Positions 35,070 through 47,719 of a stretch of DNA of 64,000 bases are shown one piece after another. The stretch is from assembly GCA_958295665.1 (NCBI GenBank), contig OY282558.1, positions 112,396,838-112,460,837 of the forward strand. The letters are read 5' to 3'. Origin of the DNA: Tipula vernalis (lineage: Eukaryota; Arthropoda; Insecta; Diptera; Tipulidae). Position 1 is the first letter of the stretch, and every line of letters begins with the position of its first letter. The position numbers and the translations under genes were made by a program. The notes beneath the pieces were generated by a model. The model ran no database searches. It was not told where the DNA came from and worked only from the letters and a program-made list of their open reading frames with translations.

Positions 35070-35190
35070 TTATTGTATTGCTGGAAATAAGAGCAACAAT
35101 GTAAGATAAACCAAAATTCTCGAGCTGAACTAGCTTATGGTCAAGCCCTCAGATTCACCCCCGGAAATTTAATCAAGATCAGCTCCAATC
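35070..35190 (+). pseudogene. Ty3/gypsy integrase C-terminal scrap
   Basis: LLEIRATM*DKPKFS continues as RAELAYGQALRFTPGN after a one-base slip. The same block in the gypsy copy at 50387 reads LLGIRATVKEDLK and SPAELVYGQTIKLPGEF, so the match is clear although short. Confidence 0.6.
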
Positions 35191-35412
35191 ATAATTCATT
35201 AACCTTAGGTTGGTTCAGAAACACTGAAATTAAAATATTCAAAAAGAACTACAAAAGATGATTCATTGGTATGTACTTTGTACATAAAATTATTTTAAAT
35301 TATTTTTAAAAACTAGAATTTAAAAGAAGGAAAGCCAGATGGATCTAACGTATTCAAAAATTCTTTTGGAAAATTCACTTGCAAATTAGTGTTCCCAGTT
35401 CCACCCTAATTT

Positions 35413-35890
35413 TTAACGGAATACCACTAAGCAGAATGACATTTCTTTTTTATACGGAGTCGCTCTCTGAAATAAAGGCGCCACATCTAGCTTTAATATT
35501 TGAAAATATTTCCAGAGTGGTGACTTTTTATGTATGGTTTCCTCGGGTAACAGGAAGAATTTGCCGCAATCTCCGCCTAAAATAATAAGTTTTCCATCGA
35601 AAGGTAAATTATTTGTCATTAAATCACGGAAAACTAAGTCGATAATTTCTCGAAAAACTGCAGGTGCCATAGATTTCCGTTCCCATATAAGGCAATGAAA
35701 TGATGTTAGAAACTCCATCTCTTTCTTTATAACTGAAGAATTTTAATGCTTCCAAGGTTTGCTGCAATTCCAGGCGAAGCAATACATAATGTTGTTTTAT
35801 TAATTGTGCTGAGTTTTTTAATTAAAGCTCGGGATAAAAATGTCTTTCCATCACCACCAGAAGTGCCTAAGTAGAAATATATCTGAATAT
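35413..35890 (-). pseudogene. Helitron helicase (PIF1-like) fragment
   Basis: On the minus strand, GTSGGDGKTFLSRALIKK near 35855 is a degenerate Walker A block. After a gap, EIIDLVFRDLMTNNLPF, DGKLIILGGDCGKFFLLP and KSPLWKYFQILKL follow in frame (35413-35718), matching the helicase region of Helitron proteins. The family motif GGDFRQ has become GGDCGK here. It is not the same copy as the Helitron at 61 kb. Confidence 0.7.
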
Positions 35891-36935
35891 TTATTCGCTG
35901 TACAGAGAATTAAATGAATGCTTGAGTCGCCGTGAGCTGAGCATAATTTATTAGCCCAAAAATATGATTCATTATTAGGAACAGCGAAATAAAAAGATAC
36001 CGTAAGGTGTTTTTAAGCATATACCAATTCAAGGCAACCGACCGAAAAATTTGAGGATGTAATTTCACAGGTGGTATAATCGGGTGTCGCCTTTATTTAG
36101 GTTTCTTTAGATATATCAGTTTACACGTACATTTACCTGAAATAATTTAAAAGCTGCTTTAATTTGAGATTGAATACTCGTGTAATTAATTACGGAGATC
36201 TGAAGCGTTTTGAAATGAATGTAGTTGTAATTTAAACGTGATAAATAAATCGAGGCTACCAAATTTTCTTACCAAAACCATATTCTCCTGATAGAGTTTT
36301 GACATGAAACGTAGCCCATCAGCAAATGAAAATGGAAGGGTGAATTAATAAATTACTGATCCTTACAATGTTGTCAAAACTATGGAGAGGGCTAAAAATA
36401 GTTGGTCTGTATGCCATTTTAAATGCTTGGAATTGTAGTAGGACGGTGGCAGTCATGCAGGCGTAAATTTAGGGGTATTGTGAGGCATATTTCTTGATCA
36501 TCCATCTCCATTTGGCGAAAAAGAGTAAAAATTACTTGCAAGTTAATTCCCTTAATGCTTCTAGAATTAGTAGGACAACTGCATTATCAATTTGAATTAG
36601 TGTGTTACCGCAACATCGCCAGCATTTCTAGGTGCATTATACACTCTTTGTTCGACATGTAAATTTCTTCAAAAAATTAAAGACACTTTATTTAATACGC
36701 AATTATTTCGCGCTGCATATGCTGATTCTGTTTCGAATGATCCCACAGCTTTTGATAACTTCCACCTAATGGTGAAATGTTATACCAAATATTTTCAGTT
36801 GTTGTTATGATTTCCGCTAAGCAGGCTGAATCATAAAACTTTTTCATACAAATATTGACAGCGATATATACTGTTAAAATTAGCCGAAAGTTTCCGGCCG
36901 TAAATATAAAGTTGATAATTTAGAACCTTGTTAAT
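35891..36935. other. Non-coding stretch
   Basis: No supported gene. More remains of the Helitron fragment may be present upstream on the minus strand, but I could not read any motif. Confidence 0.4.
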
Positions 36936-38400
36936 ATCATCCGAAAGTAAAAAAGCTGTAATGCAGATTGCATTTCTCAGTAGAAAATAAAAAATTTAGT
37001 CAAATAATAGAGTGTTATGTCTGGATATGGACTACATTGGTGTGATGTTCTAATATCAATCGATTCAAAATAATTCGGTGCAAGTTTCCTGTGAGAAAAC
37101 TTTTAAAATTCGATTATCCAAAAATTGGCGAATTGTATACAAAATGTTTAATAATTTCTGGAACTGAATTTTTTTTCCAACGATAGCTGTTGACAAATCG
37201 CACCAATGCAGTCCATTTTCGAACATAACACTATAGGGGCTGACTTAATTTGTTATTTTGGCTAAGAAACACAACTACATTACCGAGTTGTTACTTTCGG
37301 CTGGCATTCGACCGGAAACTTTCGGCTAAGCTTAACAGTCGCTAGGAGCTACGAGAAATGTTTTGTGAGTTCCGCGGATTTTCCACATTTTGTCACGTAA
37401 AAACTGACAAAAATCTTCAATGCTATCGTTGCATTTAAAGTAATTTTGCGCTGAACACTACCGGCTGATAAAGACTTTATTTTTAATTTTTGTCTGAGGT
37501 ACCATAATATGTGTTATCGTTTGTTTACCTTCGGCTCTAAACTATCGAACTGAATTGTTACCTGTTAACAATTCATATCAATGCTATCCAAATTTAGTCA
37601 GAACATTCTAGAAGCTGATTTTTGAAAAATCGAATTTCCCCGATTTCTCACCAAAAACCTTTACTAATTTTTTTTTCCAGCGATAGCTTTTTATAAATCA
37701 CATCAAAGTAATCCTTCTCCAAGCATAGTAGTTTAGTCGAGGCTGGTTTTACGCACAGTTTATAATGATTTTTGAAAAATCGAATTTTCCCTGATTTCAT
37801 ATGGGAACTTAAATGCATGAACTAAAATTGTTCCAACGATATAGGTATTGAAAAATCACATAAAGACCGTCCAAGGTACATTCTAACAAGTTTCGATATA
37901 TTTCGGATTCTTCAGATTTTCCACGGGTTAATGGAACAAAGTTTTTTACGTAACACTATTGACGAAACTTTATAATGCTTTTAATGTATCCAATTAATTT
38001 TTGGCTGATATAAATAACGCAATCTGCATTATTAACTTTTAACTATCGGCTAAGACTCCAAAGGCTGATTTTATACAAACTTTCTAAAGATTTTTGGAAA
38101 ACCGAATTTGCCAGATGTCCAACGGGACACGTGAACGAAAGTTTTTCCCAGCTATATTTATTAACAAATCACATCAATGCAATTTAACTTCAAATCTAAC
38201 ACCCTAAAGGCTGACCTCATACAAAATTTTGTAATGATTTTTAGAAATCGAATTTTTCCAGATTTCCAAAGGATAATTTTTATTCCAAGTTAAATATTTT
38301 TTAGAATTCTTTTGATTCTATGAGATTTTTCACGAGTTGGAGGATCAAACTTTTAGACGTAGGGCTATTAACAAAATTTTTTAATACATTCTATAATTTT
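36936..38400. repeat. Degenerate satellite-like array, ~160-bp period
   Basis: A unit with tttttgaaaaatcgaatttt, then ccaacgatag..ttgacaaatcacatcaatgcaat and aacactatagaggctgac repeats with drift. Anchors like aaatcacatcaa fall near 37193, 37693, 37853, 38017 and 38172, that is at about one or three times 160 bp. Some units are missing or rearranged. Confidence 0.6.
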
Positions 38401-38606
38401 AACAGGGTCAGCGATATCAGAATGATATAGAAATAGTTCAGCATACGAAATGTTGGCATCAGCAGAGTGGACACTACTTATATTCAAGTTTAAGTTCGTT
38501 GGAATGTTATCTGTCATGTCGATAAACACTGCCAGGTATATTATGAATATTGGCTCTTGCTGAAGCAAAAAATAATTCTTTAATTATGCCTATGAAGTTT
38601 ATACTA

Positions 38607-38868
38607 TAGTAGTGTTTTTTGATTCGCTCCGGATAGCTGCTATCGAGAGCCGTCATATAAAAATTGGCTCCCGATAGCGCTCCGTATAAATAGGTAGAGC
38701 CAAATATTTTTTATATGAAGTTTTTGGTAAACAATTGAATTAAAAATGATAGTTTAATGTTAAATAAGTTTAGTTTACCAATAAATAGCGCGTCAAATTT
38801 AAATTTAGGCGTAGAAAAATGTCGGCTCTCGATAGCAGCTATCCGGAGCGAATAAAAAAACCCAGCTA
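38607..38868. mobile_element. MITE with 31-bp perfect inverted core (hAT-like ends?)
   Basis: attcgctccggatagctgct..gagagccg at 38622-38652 is repeated as an exact complement at 38823-38853. Similarity extends out to TAG on both ends. The TAG..G start would fit hAT elements, but no clean 8-bp duplication is seen. The interior is AT-rich with no frame. Confidence 0.7.
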
Positions 38869-39085
38869 ATAGTACTAAACTCAAAATTATCGCTACTCAA
38901 ATAATGACATTTAGGGGAATTAAGTTGGTCAGGTTCCATTCAGAGTTATTGTGTACTAGTAAGACTAAAATATAAAATTAGTTGTTTATTTAAAATTTTT
39001 TTACTGGCCCAATAAAACATTTGCAAAAACTTAAGGAAGTTCTATTGGACTTTGCTACCCTTAGTATTTAAAGGCCGACAAACTG

Positions 39086-39640
39086 ATGGAATTGGGCGAT
39101 TTTAATCAAGTCAACGCAGTATCCAATACTGTTGAATCCACATCCACATCAGCAATATCGTCAAACGATATCAATCACGACAACGATCGAGATCACGAGG
39201 ATCATCTTCTCATACTTCGAATAAGAAGCAAAACATCGAACAGTGTTGGTGGCATTATAAGTTTGGTGAAAAAGCGCGGAAATGCAAACAGCCGTGTAAT
39301 TTTGCCACAAAAAACAACTAAATATTCGGTCGAATGAGGGGAAAAATTCGATCGAACACAAAAATTCGGATGCCTGTATAAATCGTTTATACATTTCGGA
39401 TCTTAAATGCAAGCAAAAATTTTTAATTGATACCGGTGCGGACATCTCTGTTTTATCCCCAAACAGTGAAAATAATCGTGAAATTTTAAATCGATCGAAA
39501 CTTTTTGCAGCAAATGGGACACAAATTCACACATACGGCGAAAGGAGATTATCTTTAAATTTTGGACTTCGGCGAAATTTTATCTGGAACTTTATCGTGG
39601 CCGACCGTGGGATTTTATCAAGCATTACGGATTGTTGATG
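39086..39640 (+). pseudogene. Gypsy A: gag tail and protease
   Basis: The Ser/Arg-rich gag tail shifts frame before a knuckle-like QCWWHYKFGEKARKC..CNF (about 39241-39303), the form usual in this insect gypsy lineage. The protease follows with FLIDTGADISVLSPN near 39418 (DTGA catalytic motif) and [18 protein letters not shown]. It runs out of frame near 39635, without the usual protease end (IIGADFL-type), so a small deletion is likely. Confidence 0.8.
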
Positions 39641-41246
39641 GATATGAAACAAAATCGTTTGATAGACGGCGCAACCAGGTTGTCAGCAAAAGGAACACCA
39701 ACGACAGAATCAACGTTAGGGACTACAACCATCGATGTCACAGATCCATTCTCGGATATTTTACGGGAATATAAGGACATCACAGTACAGCACGACCACA
39801 TGGCTCCGTCAAAAATTAATATCACGCATCAAATAATTACAACAGGCCATCCAGTTTTTGTACGCCCTCGTCGACTCGCGCCAGACAAATACCAAGTGGC
39901 TCGCAACGAATTCGAAGACCTAGTACGGAAAGGGATCTGCCGACCGTCTAAAAGGAATTGGGCTTCCCCATTGCACATGGTAAAAAAACAAAATGGAGAG
40001 TGGCGTCCATGTGGCGACTACCGCCGTTTGAATTCAATTACGGTACCGGATCGTTACCCTATACCATTTATACAAGATTTCAGAAACATTCTAAATGGTT
40101 GTAAAATATTTTCCACAATTGACCTTCAACGAGCATATCATCAAATCCCAGTAGAACCTGCGGATGTACCAAAAACTGCGATAACAACACCGTTCGGTTT
40201 ATTTGAATTTCTATATATACACCGTTCGGACTCTGCAACGCCACACAGACCCAGCAACGACTAATGTATGAGGTTTTAAAGGATTTGCCGTTCGTGTTTC
40301 CGTATATCGATGACATAGCAGTCGCATCTGAAAACATAGAGGAACATCGCAAACACCTCTCCATCGTATTCGGACGATTGCGAGAATACGGGTTAAGCAT
40401 CAACGTTTAAAAACTTATATTTGGAAGAGCCAAAGTTAAATCCCCCGGGCACTTAATCACAGCAAATGGTTTAAAACCCCTACCAGAAAAGATTGAAGCA
40501 GTAAAAAAAATCGAACGCCCAACAACCGCGGCTGGGTTAAAACGTTTTCTGGCCATGGTAAATTTTTACCGAAGGTTTATAAGAAATGCAGTAAAAAATC
40601 AATCAACGCTTCAAAAAATAATTATTGGAAGCAAAAAAATGATCAAACACCAATTGAGTGATTGGAAGAGGCAGTTACAGCTTTTCAACTATGTAAAAAT
40701 GACCTAATTAATTCAACCTTATTGGCGCACCCGGTAAGCAACGCAGACCTAATTTTATTTACAGATGCGTCAAACCATGCCTTTGGCGCATGTTTAAACC
40801 AATCTGTAAACGGAAGTGAACTCCAGCCTTTGGGTTTCTATTCAAACAAATTATCAGAAACCAAACAAATGCGACACACCTACGATAGAGAGTTGACTGC
40901 CATTTATCAGGCTGTGAAATATTTCCGTTACATGTTGGAAGGAAGAAAATGTTGTATCTATACTGATCACAAACCGCTTACATTCGCATTCCGACAAAAG
41001 AAAGAACCACTAACGCCGAGGCAAATTAGGCAACTCGACTACATCAGTCAATTTTCGACTGACATTCGTCATATTATCGGTTCGGATAACAAAGGTGCTG
41101 ATTTAATGTCAAGAATTAACGTGATAAATTTAACGGGTAAAGTCAATTTCGAGAAATTAGCAGCAGCGCAACACCATGATCCAGAATTAAAATCAATACT
41201 GGACGGGAATTCAAAGAAGATATCCTTGCAAATAAGCCGATATTGA
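39632..41246 (+). pseudogene. Gypsy A: reverse transcriptase and RNase H
   Basis: [63 protein letters not shown] frameshift and probable deletion follow near 40215, then FVFPYIDDIAVASENIEEH (active site YIDD near 40309). One stop sits at 40408. Thumb: AGLKRFLAMVNFYRRFI. RNase H is open at 40662-41246 with LILFTDASNHAFGACLNQ, YDRELTAIYQAVKYF and CIYTDHKPLTFAF, and ends with a stop at 41244. Confidence 0.88.
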
Positions 41247-41280
41247 TTCTTCACAAAATCGTATTCGCTCATTCGTCCCG

Positions 41281-42344
41281 ATGGAATATCGCCAACAAAT
41301 CATCAAAAAATTACACGAATTAACCCACCCTGGGGTTCATGGTACCCAAAAATTGATTCGTGTTCGATTCGTTTCGATCAGTTCGCCAGGTGAGGACATG
41401 CATTCAGTGTCAACTTTCGAAAACTACTCGCCACAACAAATCAGCGATATCGAACTACGTACAGCCAAATTCCAGATTCGAGCAGATTAACATCGACAGA
41501 ATAGGACCCATGCCAACTTCAGCTGGGAACAGGTATTGTTTGACCATCGTTTATCGATTCAGTAGATGGCCTGCCGCAATTCCTATAAAGGATATCACAG
41601 CCGAAACAGTTGCAAGAAACACTTTCCCATTAAGATTTCATCCGATTTGGGACGTCAATTTGAGTAACAAATATTCAGAGAAATTAACCAAACACTGGGT
41701 GTTAAACATTTGAAAACTACGCTATATCATCCTCAAGTGAACGGGATTGTCGATCGGTGGCACAGAACGTTAAAAACTTCAATCAAGTGTCATCAAAACA
41801 ATGATTGGACCAATCTAATGCCACTGATTCTATTAGGAATTCGAGTTGTGTACAAAGACGACATTAAAGCATCACCGGCAGAACTTGTTTTTGGGCAAAC
41901 GCTTCGCATCCCTGAAAAATACTTTAACTCAACCAAGGACAAGCAAAGTGAATCTGAATTCGTAAAAACGTTTCGAAGACTTATTTCCACTAGGCGACCT
42001 ACGACAACCGCTCATCACGATAACACAAAAATGTTCATGCAAGAAGAATTAAAAAGTTGTACACACGTATTTGTGAGGACCATATGAAATAATCAAACGT
42101 TTTGACAAGTATTTTGTGATTAAAAATTGCAATTCAACACAAAAAAAATTCCGTTGACCGTTTGAAAGCAGCATTTATTCCACATAACGCGGAACAAGCA
42201 ACAACACCCATGACAGGAACAGTACCAGATACGTCAAAAACTCAACCAGGTACTACATCGTCGACCACTACAACAAATGCATCAGCTCCAGTGAAAACTA
42301 CAAAGACGGGTAGGAAAGTTTACATACCCGCACGTTTCCACTAA
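41281..42344 (+). pseudogene. Gypsy A: integrase and tail
   Basis: Zinc-binding start ELTHPGVHGTQKLI and TCIQCQLSKTTRHNK in shifted frames. Catalytic core: FEQINIDRIGPMPTSAGN; the second Asp block is degraded near 41655; then YHPQVNGIVDRWHRTLK, where the family has Glu in place of the Asp of IVDRW. Then LILLGIRVVYKDDIKASPA. The Pro/Thr-rich tail closes with KVYIPARFH and TAA at 42342. Confidence 0.85.
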
Positions 42345-42355
42345 GGGAGGAGTAT

Positions 42356-42573
42356 TGTGGAGATATCCTGCAAACCGAAGACGTCGATATATTCAACTTC
42401 AATTTGGTTCATCGGGAAATACTTTATTCAAAAGGTTTTTTTTACTTGGTTAAAAAGTCAGTCTCGTGTATAAAGCAAAAAAGAATAAACGTATTTTAAA
42501 ATAGGAAAAGCATTCCTTTATTCGTAAATAATAAATAACGACCCATAATATTCCCATAGACGGATGTGTTACA
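42356..42573 (+). repeat. Gypsy A 3' LTR
   Basis: Starts TGTGGAGATATCC directly after the purine tract and ends GTGTTACA; about 218 bp, with an aataaa-type signal inside. The partner 5' LTR is absent. Confidence 0.75.
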
Positions 42574-42974
42574 GTATTCTAAATCTCCAGGAAGAATGTT
42601 CGGTATAACAAAAGATTACACTAAACATAAAACGTGATAGTTAATTTTGAAATACAAATAATTCAACAAAGCGGAACGAAAGCACTGCTGAAAAATTACC
42701 GACAAATTAATTCAGCCACAATTAAACTCCATTCGGTTTTATAACCTAAATCGTTATAATTAAAGTAAACTGTTGCGGTAGATACATAAAATTATCCAAC
42801 GTTTTTAAACAGTGGCAAATAATATCTCTCCCTAAATCATAATAATTATTGCGGTTAACACATTAAAAAAAAGCAGAATAATTTTATTTCGTGATCGTAT
42901 CTTTAAACCACCTTAAAATTTATTTACTTTTGTAGTTTTATTTAATTGATTAAGAAAATCATAAAAAAATTTAC
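42574..42974. other. AT-rich non-coding stretch (putative intron 3' of the signal-peptide exon)
   Basis: No gene seen. It starts right after the gypsy A LTR and ends at the donor of the minus-strand exon. Confidence 0.5.
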
Positions 42975-43417
42975 CTGGTTCTAATGTTGTTGCTAATAGT
43001 ATCGATGGTAAACATAACATAATAAATTTTATTTCAAACATTTTCTTTTTATTATACAATTTAGTAATAATAATAATTATTATTATTTTTAATTATTAAC
43101 TAGATTTTTCACTTTAGAAAACTAAACATCCAACGAACAAATGCCAAAAAAAAAATAAACTAATTAAATTAGTTTTGTTTATTTTGTTATTGTTGTTATT
43201 TTAATATAATTTCACAATATTTACTTTAACTTTAGAAATTTGTAATTGAATTAGTTTAGCTTTCCTTATAAATCACAAAATAATTAACATTTTATGTTTT
43301 TTCATTTCTAACCGATTCTGTTTAACGATTTGATTAATTTTTATTGTTGTTTTTGTAGCACTTTTAAATGTGGTTGTTCAAAGCTTACGTTTGCTTTGGA
43401 CAAGCGGCGTAATGGAT
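42975..43417 (-). CDS. Probable first coding exon of a host gene: 5' UTR plus signal peptide
   Basis: On the minus strand an acceptor (atttaatttcag, ending at 43418) opens an exon that runs as UTR to the ATG at 43041. Coding goes on for 22 codons and one base to a donor at 42974 (aaccag|gtaaat). The peptide MFEIKFIMLCLPSILLATTL has a charged start, a hydrophobic core and small residues near the end: a good secretion signal. The exon ends in phase 1. The exon at 9541-9677 starts in phase 1 on the same strand and the joined codon is GAT (Asp). The gene product would then be secreted or in the membrane. I do not recognise the gene. The 5' exons would lie further right on the minus strand. Confidence 0.5.
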
Positions 43418-45765
43418 CTGAAATTAAATAAAAAAAAACAATAATTGAATAGCTAGTCGATATATATTAATAATTAATTAAATCAATTATTTAATTGTAA
43501 TTAATTTATTTATTTTGTTTTGTTTGAAAGGGGAAATGGTTATAAACCCCATTGACAAAAAAAAAACAAAATAGGTTGTCCAATACAAAAAACATTCCCT
43601 TATAGTTTTAAATCAAAAATCTATAATAATCTGTAAACTAAAACTTTCACATACGGTTCAACAATTAATAATACTTGAGTTCATCTTGGGTTCGAAACGT
43701 TATGATACACTCTCACAAATAAACAAAAAAAAAAAAATTCTGTATATTTTATTAAACCGAATTCTATTCGTCTATCCAATGTCTGATGATAATTTAACGT
43801 TCCCTAGACCAGGGCAAATACAACAGAAATAAATTCTTCAAATTTTATTTTTATCTACAAAAAGCACTATAAAAATATATACATCTATACGAAAAATATA
43901 AAATCCAATTAATCATTTTAAGATGTTCTAATATATCACACACAGGTACGAGTACGTACGTACTATATAACTAGCTAGCATGTTGATGTACATACATCTC
44001 CCGTTCTAAATGATGTTAAAGCTTAAAATTTATCCCAAACGAATAAGAAAAATATTCTCGTAATATTTATTCACCATTTAAGCTCTATATGTACAAGTAT
44101 ATGAATTATATATTTTTGGCCGAAATACATACACACACAATATACACAAAAAAAAACGTGTATTAAAATAATCTTTCAAGATAAATTAAATTTAATTAAT
44201 CTTATTTCGAAATTTATATTTGAACCAGACCAAAAAATGAAAAATAAATAAATCATAAATTGATTTTTTGTGTAACACATGTGGATGGCTAAATGATTAC
44301 TTGCCAAAATTCGTTTAAATCATATAATTTAATATTTTTTACGTGTAAAATCTCGACGGGTTACTAATTATTATATTCAACATCTCATCGATTAATGAAA
44401 TCATATAATATTACGTAAAATATAATAACACACTCCTCACTGTATGTGTGTGTGTGTGTGTGTATGTATAATGAAAAATTATTTGACAAAAAAAAAATCA
44501 ATCAAATTCTAAAACGACAACACGGGGAAAAATTAATTAAAAAATGTCTTTGTTTTTTTGCGGTATATGCTTCGCTGAAGCTGGAAAAATATTTTCAATT
44601 AGATGGAAACCCTCAAAAAAAAAAAAATAAAAAATAATCTAAATGTTCTTAACGAATCGATTTATTTATTTATTTTTTGAAAGTCGCGTACATAAAACCC
44701 ACATTTTGTCAAAATCACATAAGTTGACATAACTCTTTTTTATATTCTCATATACTCGTAAATGCGCTGTACTCTGAAATAGTAATTCCAAAATTTTTTA
44801 TGACAGTAATTTCATTGATTTAATTAGAAGCCAAAAAGAGATTTTTATCAATAAAACGATTTTTGACAAGACAAAGTTCATTCGTTCAAGCTTCCGTTGT
44901 CTTGACATCTGAGTGTCGCAAATCAAATTGAAGGAGTTTTTTTTTTAAATGGTTTATTTGTATTCTATTTATATATGTATGTAGCAATATCAAAAGTATA
45001 AAACCGAGACATGATACATTCTAGATGTTATGTGCTTTTATTATATTGCTGCTCTAAAGTAAAGTGCTTTGTTTCATGCATCTAAATACAATTATGTTTT
45101 CGGCTTTATCTCTTATACTTGGAAAATTATTGTTGTTCCTATCTCCACTATATATGATTTATGAATTATTTTTTTCCTGTTTACTTGTTACTGTAATAGG
45201 TACAGGTTCTCTACTCTAATGTCATATAGCTTATATTCGCCTTATTTATGTATCGTATGACAGAGAAGTATTTAAAGAATGTAAAATTTAAAAAATAAAA
45301 TAAAAGATGAAATGTTTAAGCATCTTCTTGCCAAAATGAATTTTATATGTGTTTTAAAGAAAAGCTACCTAGAAAAGTTTATGATGTTATAATAATAATT
45401 TTAAAGTTTGTCATAAATTTTATTTTTGAGAGATAAAAGGTAATGGATACTAATGTATTATATGTATATGTATTCTTTTATGTTTTTTAGACGACAAGTC
45501 ATGTACAAGATTTATATGTTAGTTTTTAGTTATCAGTAAAATTGACGATGTAGATAAATTTTTGAGTAATAAGGTGAGAAATATGTTTATACTGACAACA
45601 GAAATTGGATATAAATTTCTTGTAATAAAATCAAAAATATTTATTTTGAAGGACTTTTCAAATAAAATATTTGTTAATAACGAGAGTATAATAGTTTTTC
45701 ATAAAGCATTGGTTATATGGAATTTCTGTTCTTTTCTTCAACAAGAGAACAAACGATGGAAGTGA
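43418..45765. other. AT-rich non-coding stretch
   Basis: No supported gene. A (TG)n microsatellite lies at about 44444-44463. If the signal-peptide exon is real, upstream non-coding exons and the promoter of that gene could be here, but I saw no clear signal. Confidence 0.45.
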
Positions 45766-45893
45766 CTAAATTTGTTCAACAAAAATCAAAAATCTCAAAG
45801 TCATACGGTTTTTCGCGAATAGCCGTAGTATGCTCTCTGTACAAAAATTATCAAATGGTTCGGTCATTTAAATAACAAACAATATTTGCGTCA

Positions 45894-46136
45894 AATGTTG
45901 TACGATTTTCCGCCGACGAAATTTGTTCAACAAAAATCAAAAGTCTCAAACTCAAATGATTTTTCTCGAATATTCGTAGTATGGACCACATGTATTCTTT
46001 GGACCAACTCAATTGACCGGTCATTTGATAATTTTTATATCAAATCCATATTACGGACATTCGAGAAAAATCATTTGACTATCGCACTTTTGAATTTTGT
46101 TGAACAAATTTCGTCGGCAGAAAATCATACAACATT
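45894..46136. mobile_element. Palindromic MITE with ~85-bp inverted arms
   Basis: The left arm starts aatgttgtacgattttccgc (45894) and the right arm is its complement ending at 46136, with few mismatches over about 85 bp (gacgaaatttgttcaacaaa, atgatttttctcgaat). A third, truncated copy of the arm lies just upstream at 45768-45832 in the same orientation as the left arm. No coding frame. Confidence 0.7.
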
Positions 46137-46149
46137 ATAAGTAGAATGC

Positions 46150-47680
46150 TTGATTCGTGATATCAATTCTTTTAGAGATTCCCAAAGCAGGAAGTTGTGA
46201 TCTCTCACTAAAGCCAACAAGGACTCATGTCACAAAATACCAAGAGTACACAATTATGCAACATATACCACTCATTAGCCACAAAATCAATCAGGCTATT
46301 CCGAATTTTAAAATCCATAGGAAATTTTTTGTACTTGTATTGTACATTAAATATGACAGCCCCAATGATTATATAATACCAATGGTTAATTGGTATATTT
46401 GTTTTACCGGTGTGTCTATTGGGCTATGTAGATGTGATTTTATTTGGCGCATCGAGTCGCAAACAAAACTAGACCATATAAATTTTACAAACTTAGACGC
46501 TATCCCTCCTAAATTCGAAGGCACTGCAGAAAAATGGTACTGGGAATTTATTAGAAAATTTTCCAATATTACTTATTTTCAAATAGAGATTCGGGTACAA
46601 TAGCAAATAATTGAGTGTTTAAAGGGTCAATTAAAAAATCCCTTACCGTAACCGTATAGGAAAGATTGACGACAATTATCCACTCTGGATGCACGATTAC
46701 GAATCCACCACAGATAGAAGTTATGTGTGTAACCGAACCCATACTTCCAGCCCGAAAATATATGGAATCGAAAATTTTTCTCAAACACTACCGCATTCAA
46801 TTAGCCACCTCACTCCGCAACGACTAACACCCCAAATACCTCTCTAATAAATATAAAACATAATTTGCCTACCGGATATTTTGATGAAACTTCTACAAAA
46901 TCATAGCAAATATCATATTGGTAAATAAAAAAATACTGGAGTTTTAGGCGGAATCTGAAAGGGACCTGTGCGGAAACAATTTGATTGAGTGTAACTAAGA
47001 TAATAATAATCCACTTAGGCGATAAGATAATGGTGCTTCATTGAGCATCCTAGGCCTCGAGGTCCGATGGAATTAATAAATAAGACTAGTATTCCATGCA
47101 AAACAATCGAAATCAAAGGTAAAAATAGCGGACAGTACGTCAAATAATAATTATTGGACTCGCTGAAGTCCTAACAAAATTTATTGGAGAATCCAAAAGA
47201 ATTCACTTGTATATATTTAGTGTCAACTCTCCAACTTCCGATCATATGGGAACGGATTTTTGGAATGCATTTCATATAATCCTCATATTAAATTCAATAG
47301 ACTACGGATGATAAGAACTTTTTGACGACTACTCAACTCACCATTTTCAGCAACATTCCCCCTAAATACTCGTTATTTGAAAAAGATGGCCTAAGTCGAA
47401 CGCCGTTGGTAGAATCCCAAATCGATATTGACAATAAATCTCCCATTAAACAACGTTACCATGCTGTTTCCCTAGCTACATATCTATAAGAACTATTGAA
47501 TAAAGAATTACGGCACGAGCCAGTAACATAACTCCGTAAATCAGCCCAAATGATGTGCCGTTTAATGGATAAAACGATGCCTCACCAAAATAAGATATGA
47601 TCTTCATTTACGTAGATCTTCATACAAATATAGCCGTTTAAAAGAACATTTAGAGTTGCTTAAAGTGGTGGGCCAAAGCT
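46150..47680 (+). pseudogene. Ty3/gypsy remnant of a second lineage (protease-RT part)
   Basis: The right part reads, over several frames, MGTDFWNAFHII near 47250, PPKYSLFEKDGLSRTPLVES, then IDNKSPIKQRYHAVSLATYL near 47430 and a collapsed RT core before EHLELLKVVGQSLK near 47650. KPIKQRY.VS motifs belong to gypsy RTs of another lineage than copies A and B. A 148-codon frame at 46157-46603 (KFEGTAEKWYWEF near its end) probably belongs to the same element but I cannot place it. No LTR was found. Confidence 0.6.
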
Positions 47681-47719
47681 TAAAAGATCACAATAAAATT
47701 GGTTTAGTGTAGCGGAGCT

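Larger units (their letters stand above)
39080..42573 (+). mobile_element. Ty3/gypsy retrotransposon A, 5'-truncated
   Basis: Gag tail, protease, RT, RNase H, integrase and a 3' LTR follow in order on the plus strand. There is no 5' LTR and most of gag is missing. Several frameshifts and stops break pol. A purine tract (aagggaggagta) stands just before the LTR. Confidence 0.9.

Noticed and set aside
46157..46603. 148-codon frame as an envelope-like protein
   Set aside because: No fusion, cleavage or membrane pattern that I can defend; it is kept only as part of a gypsy remnant.
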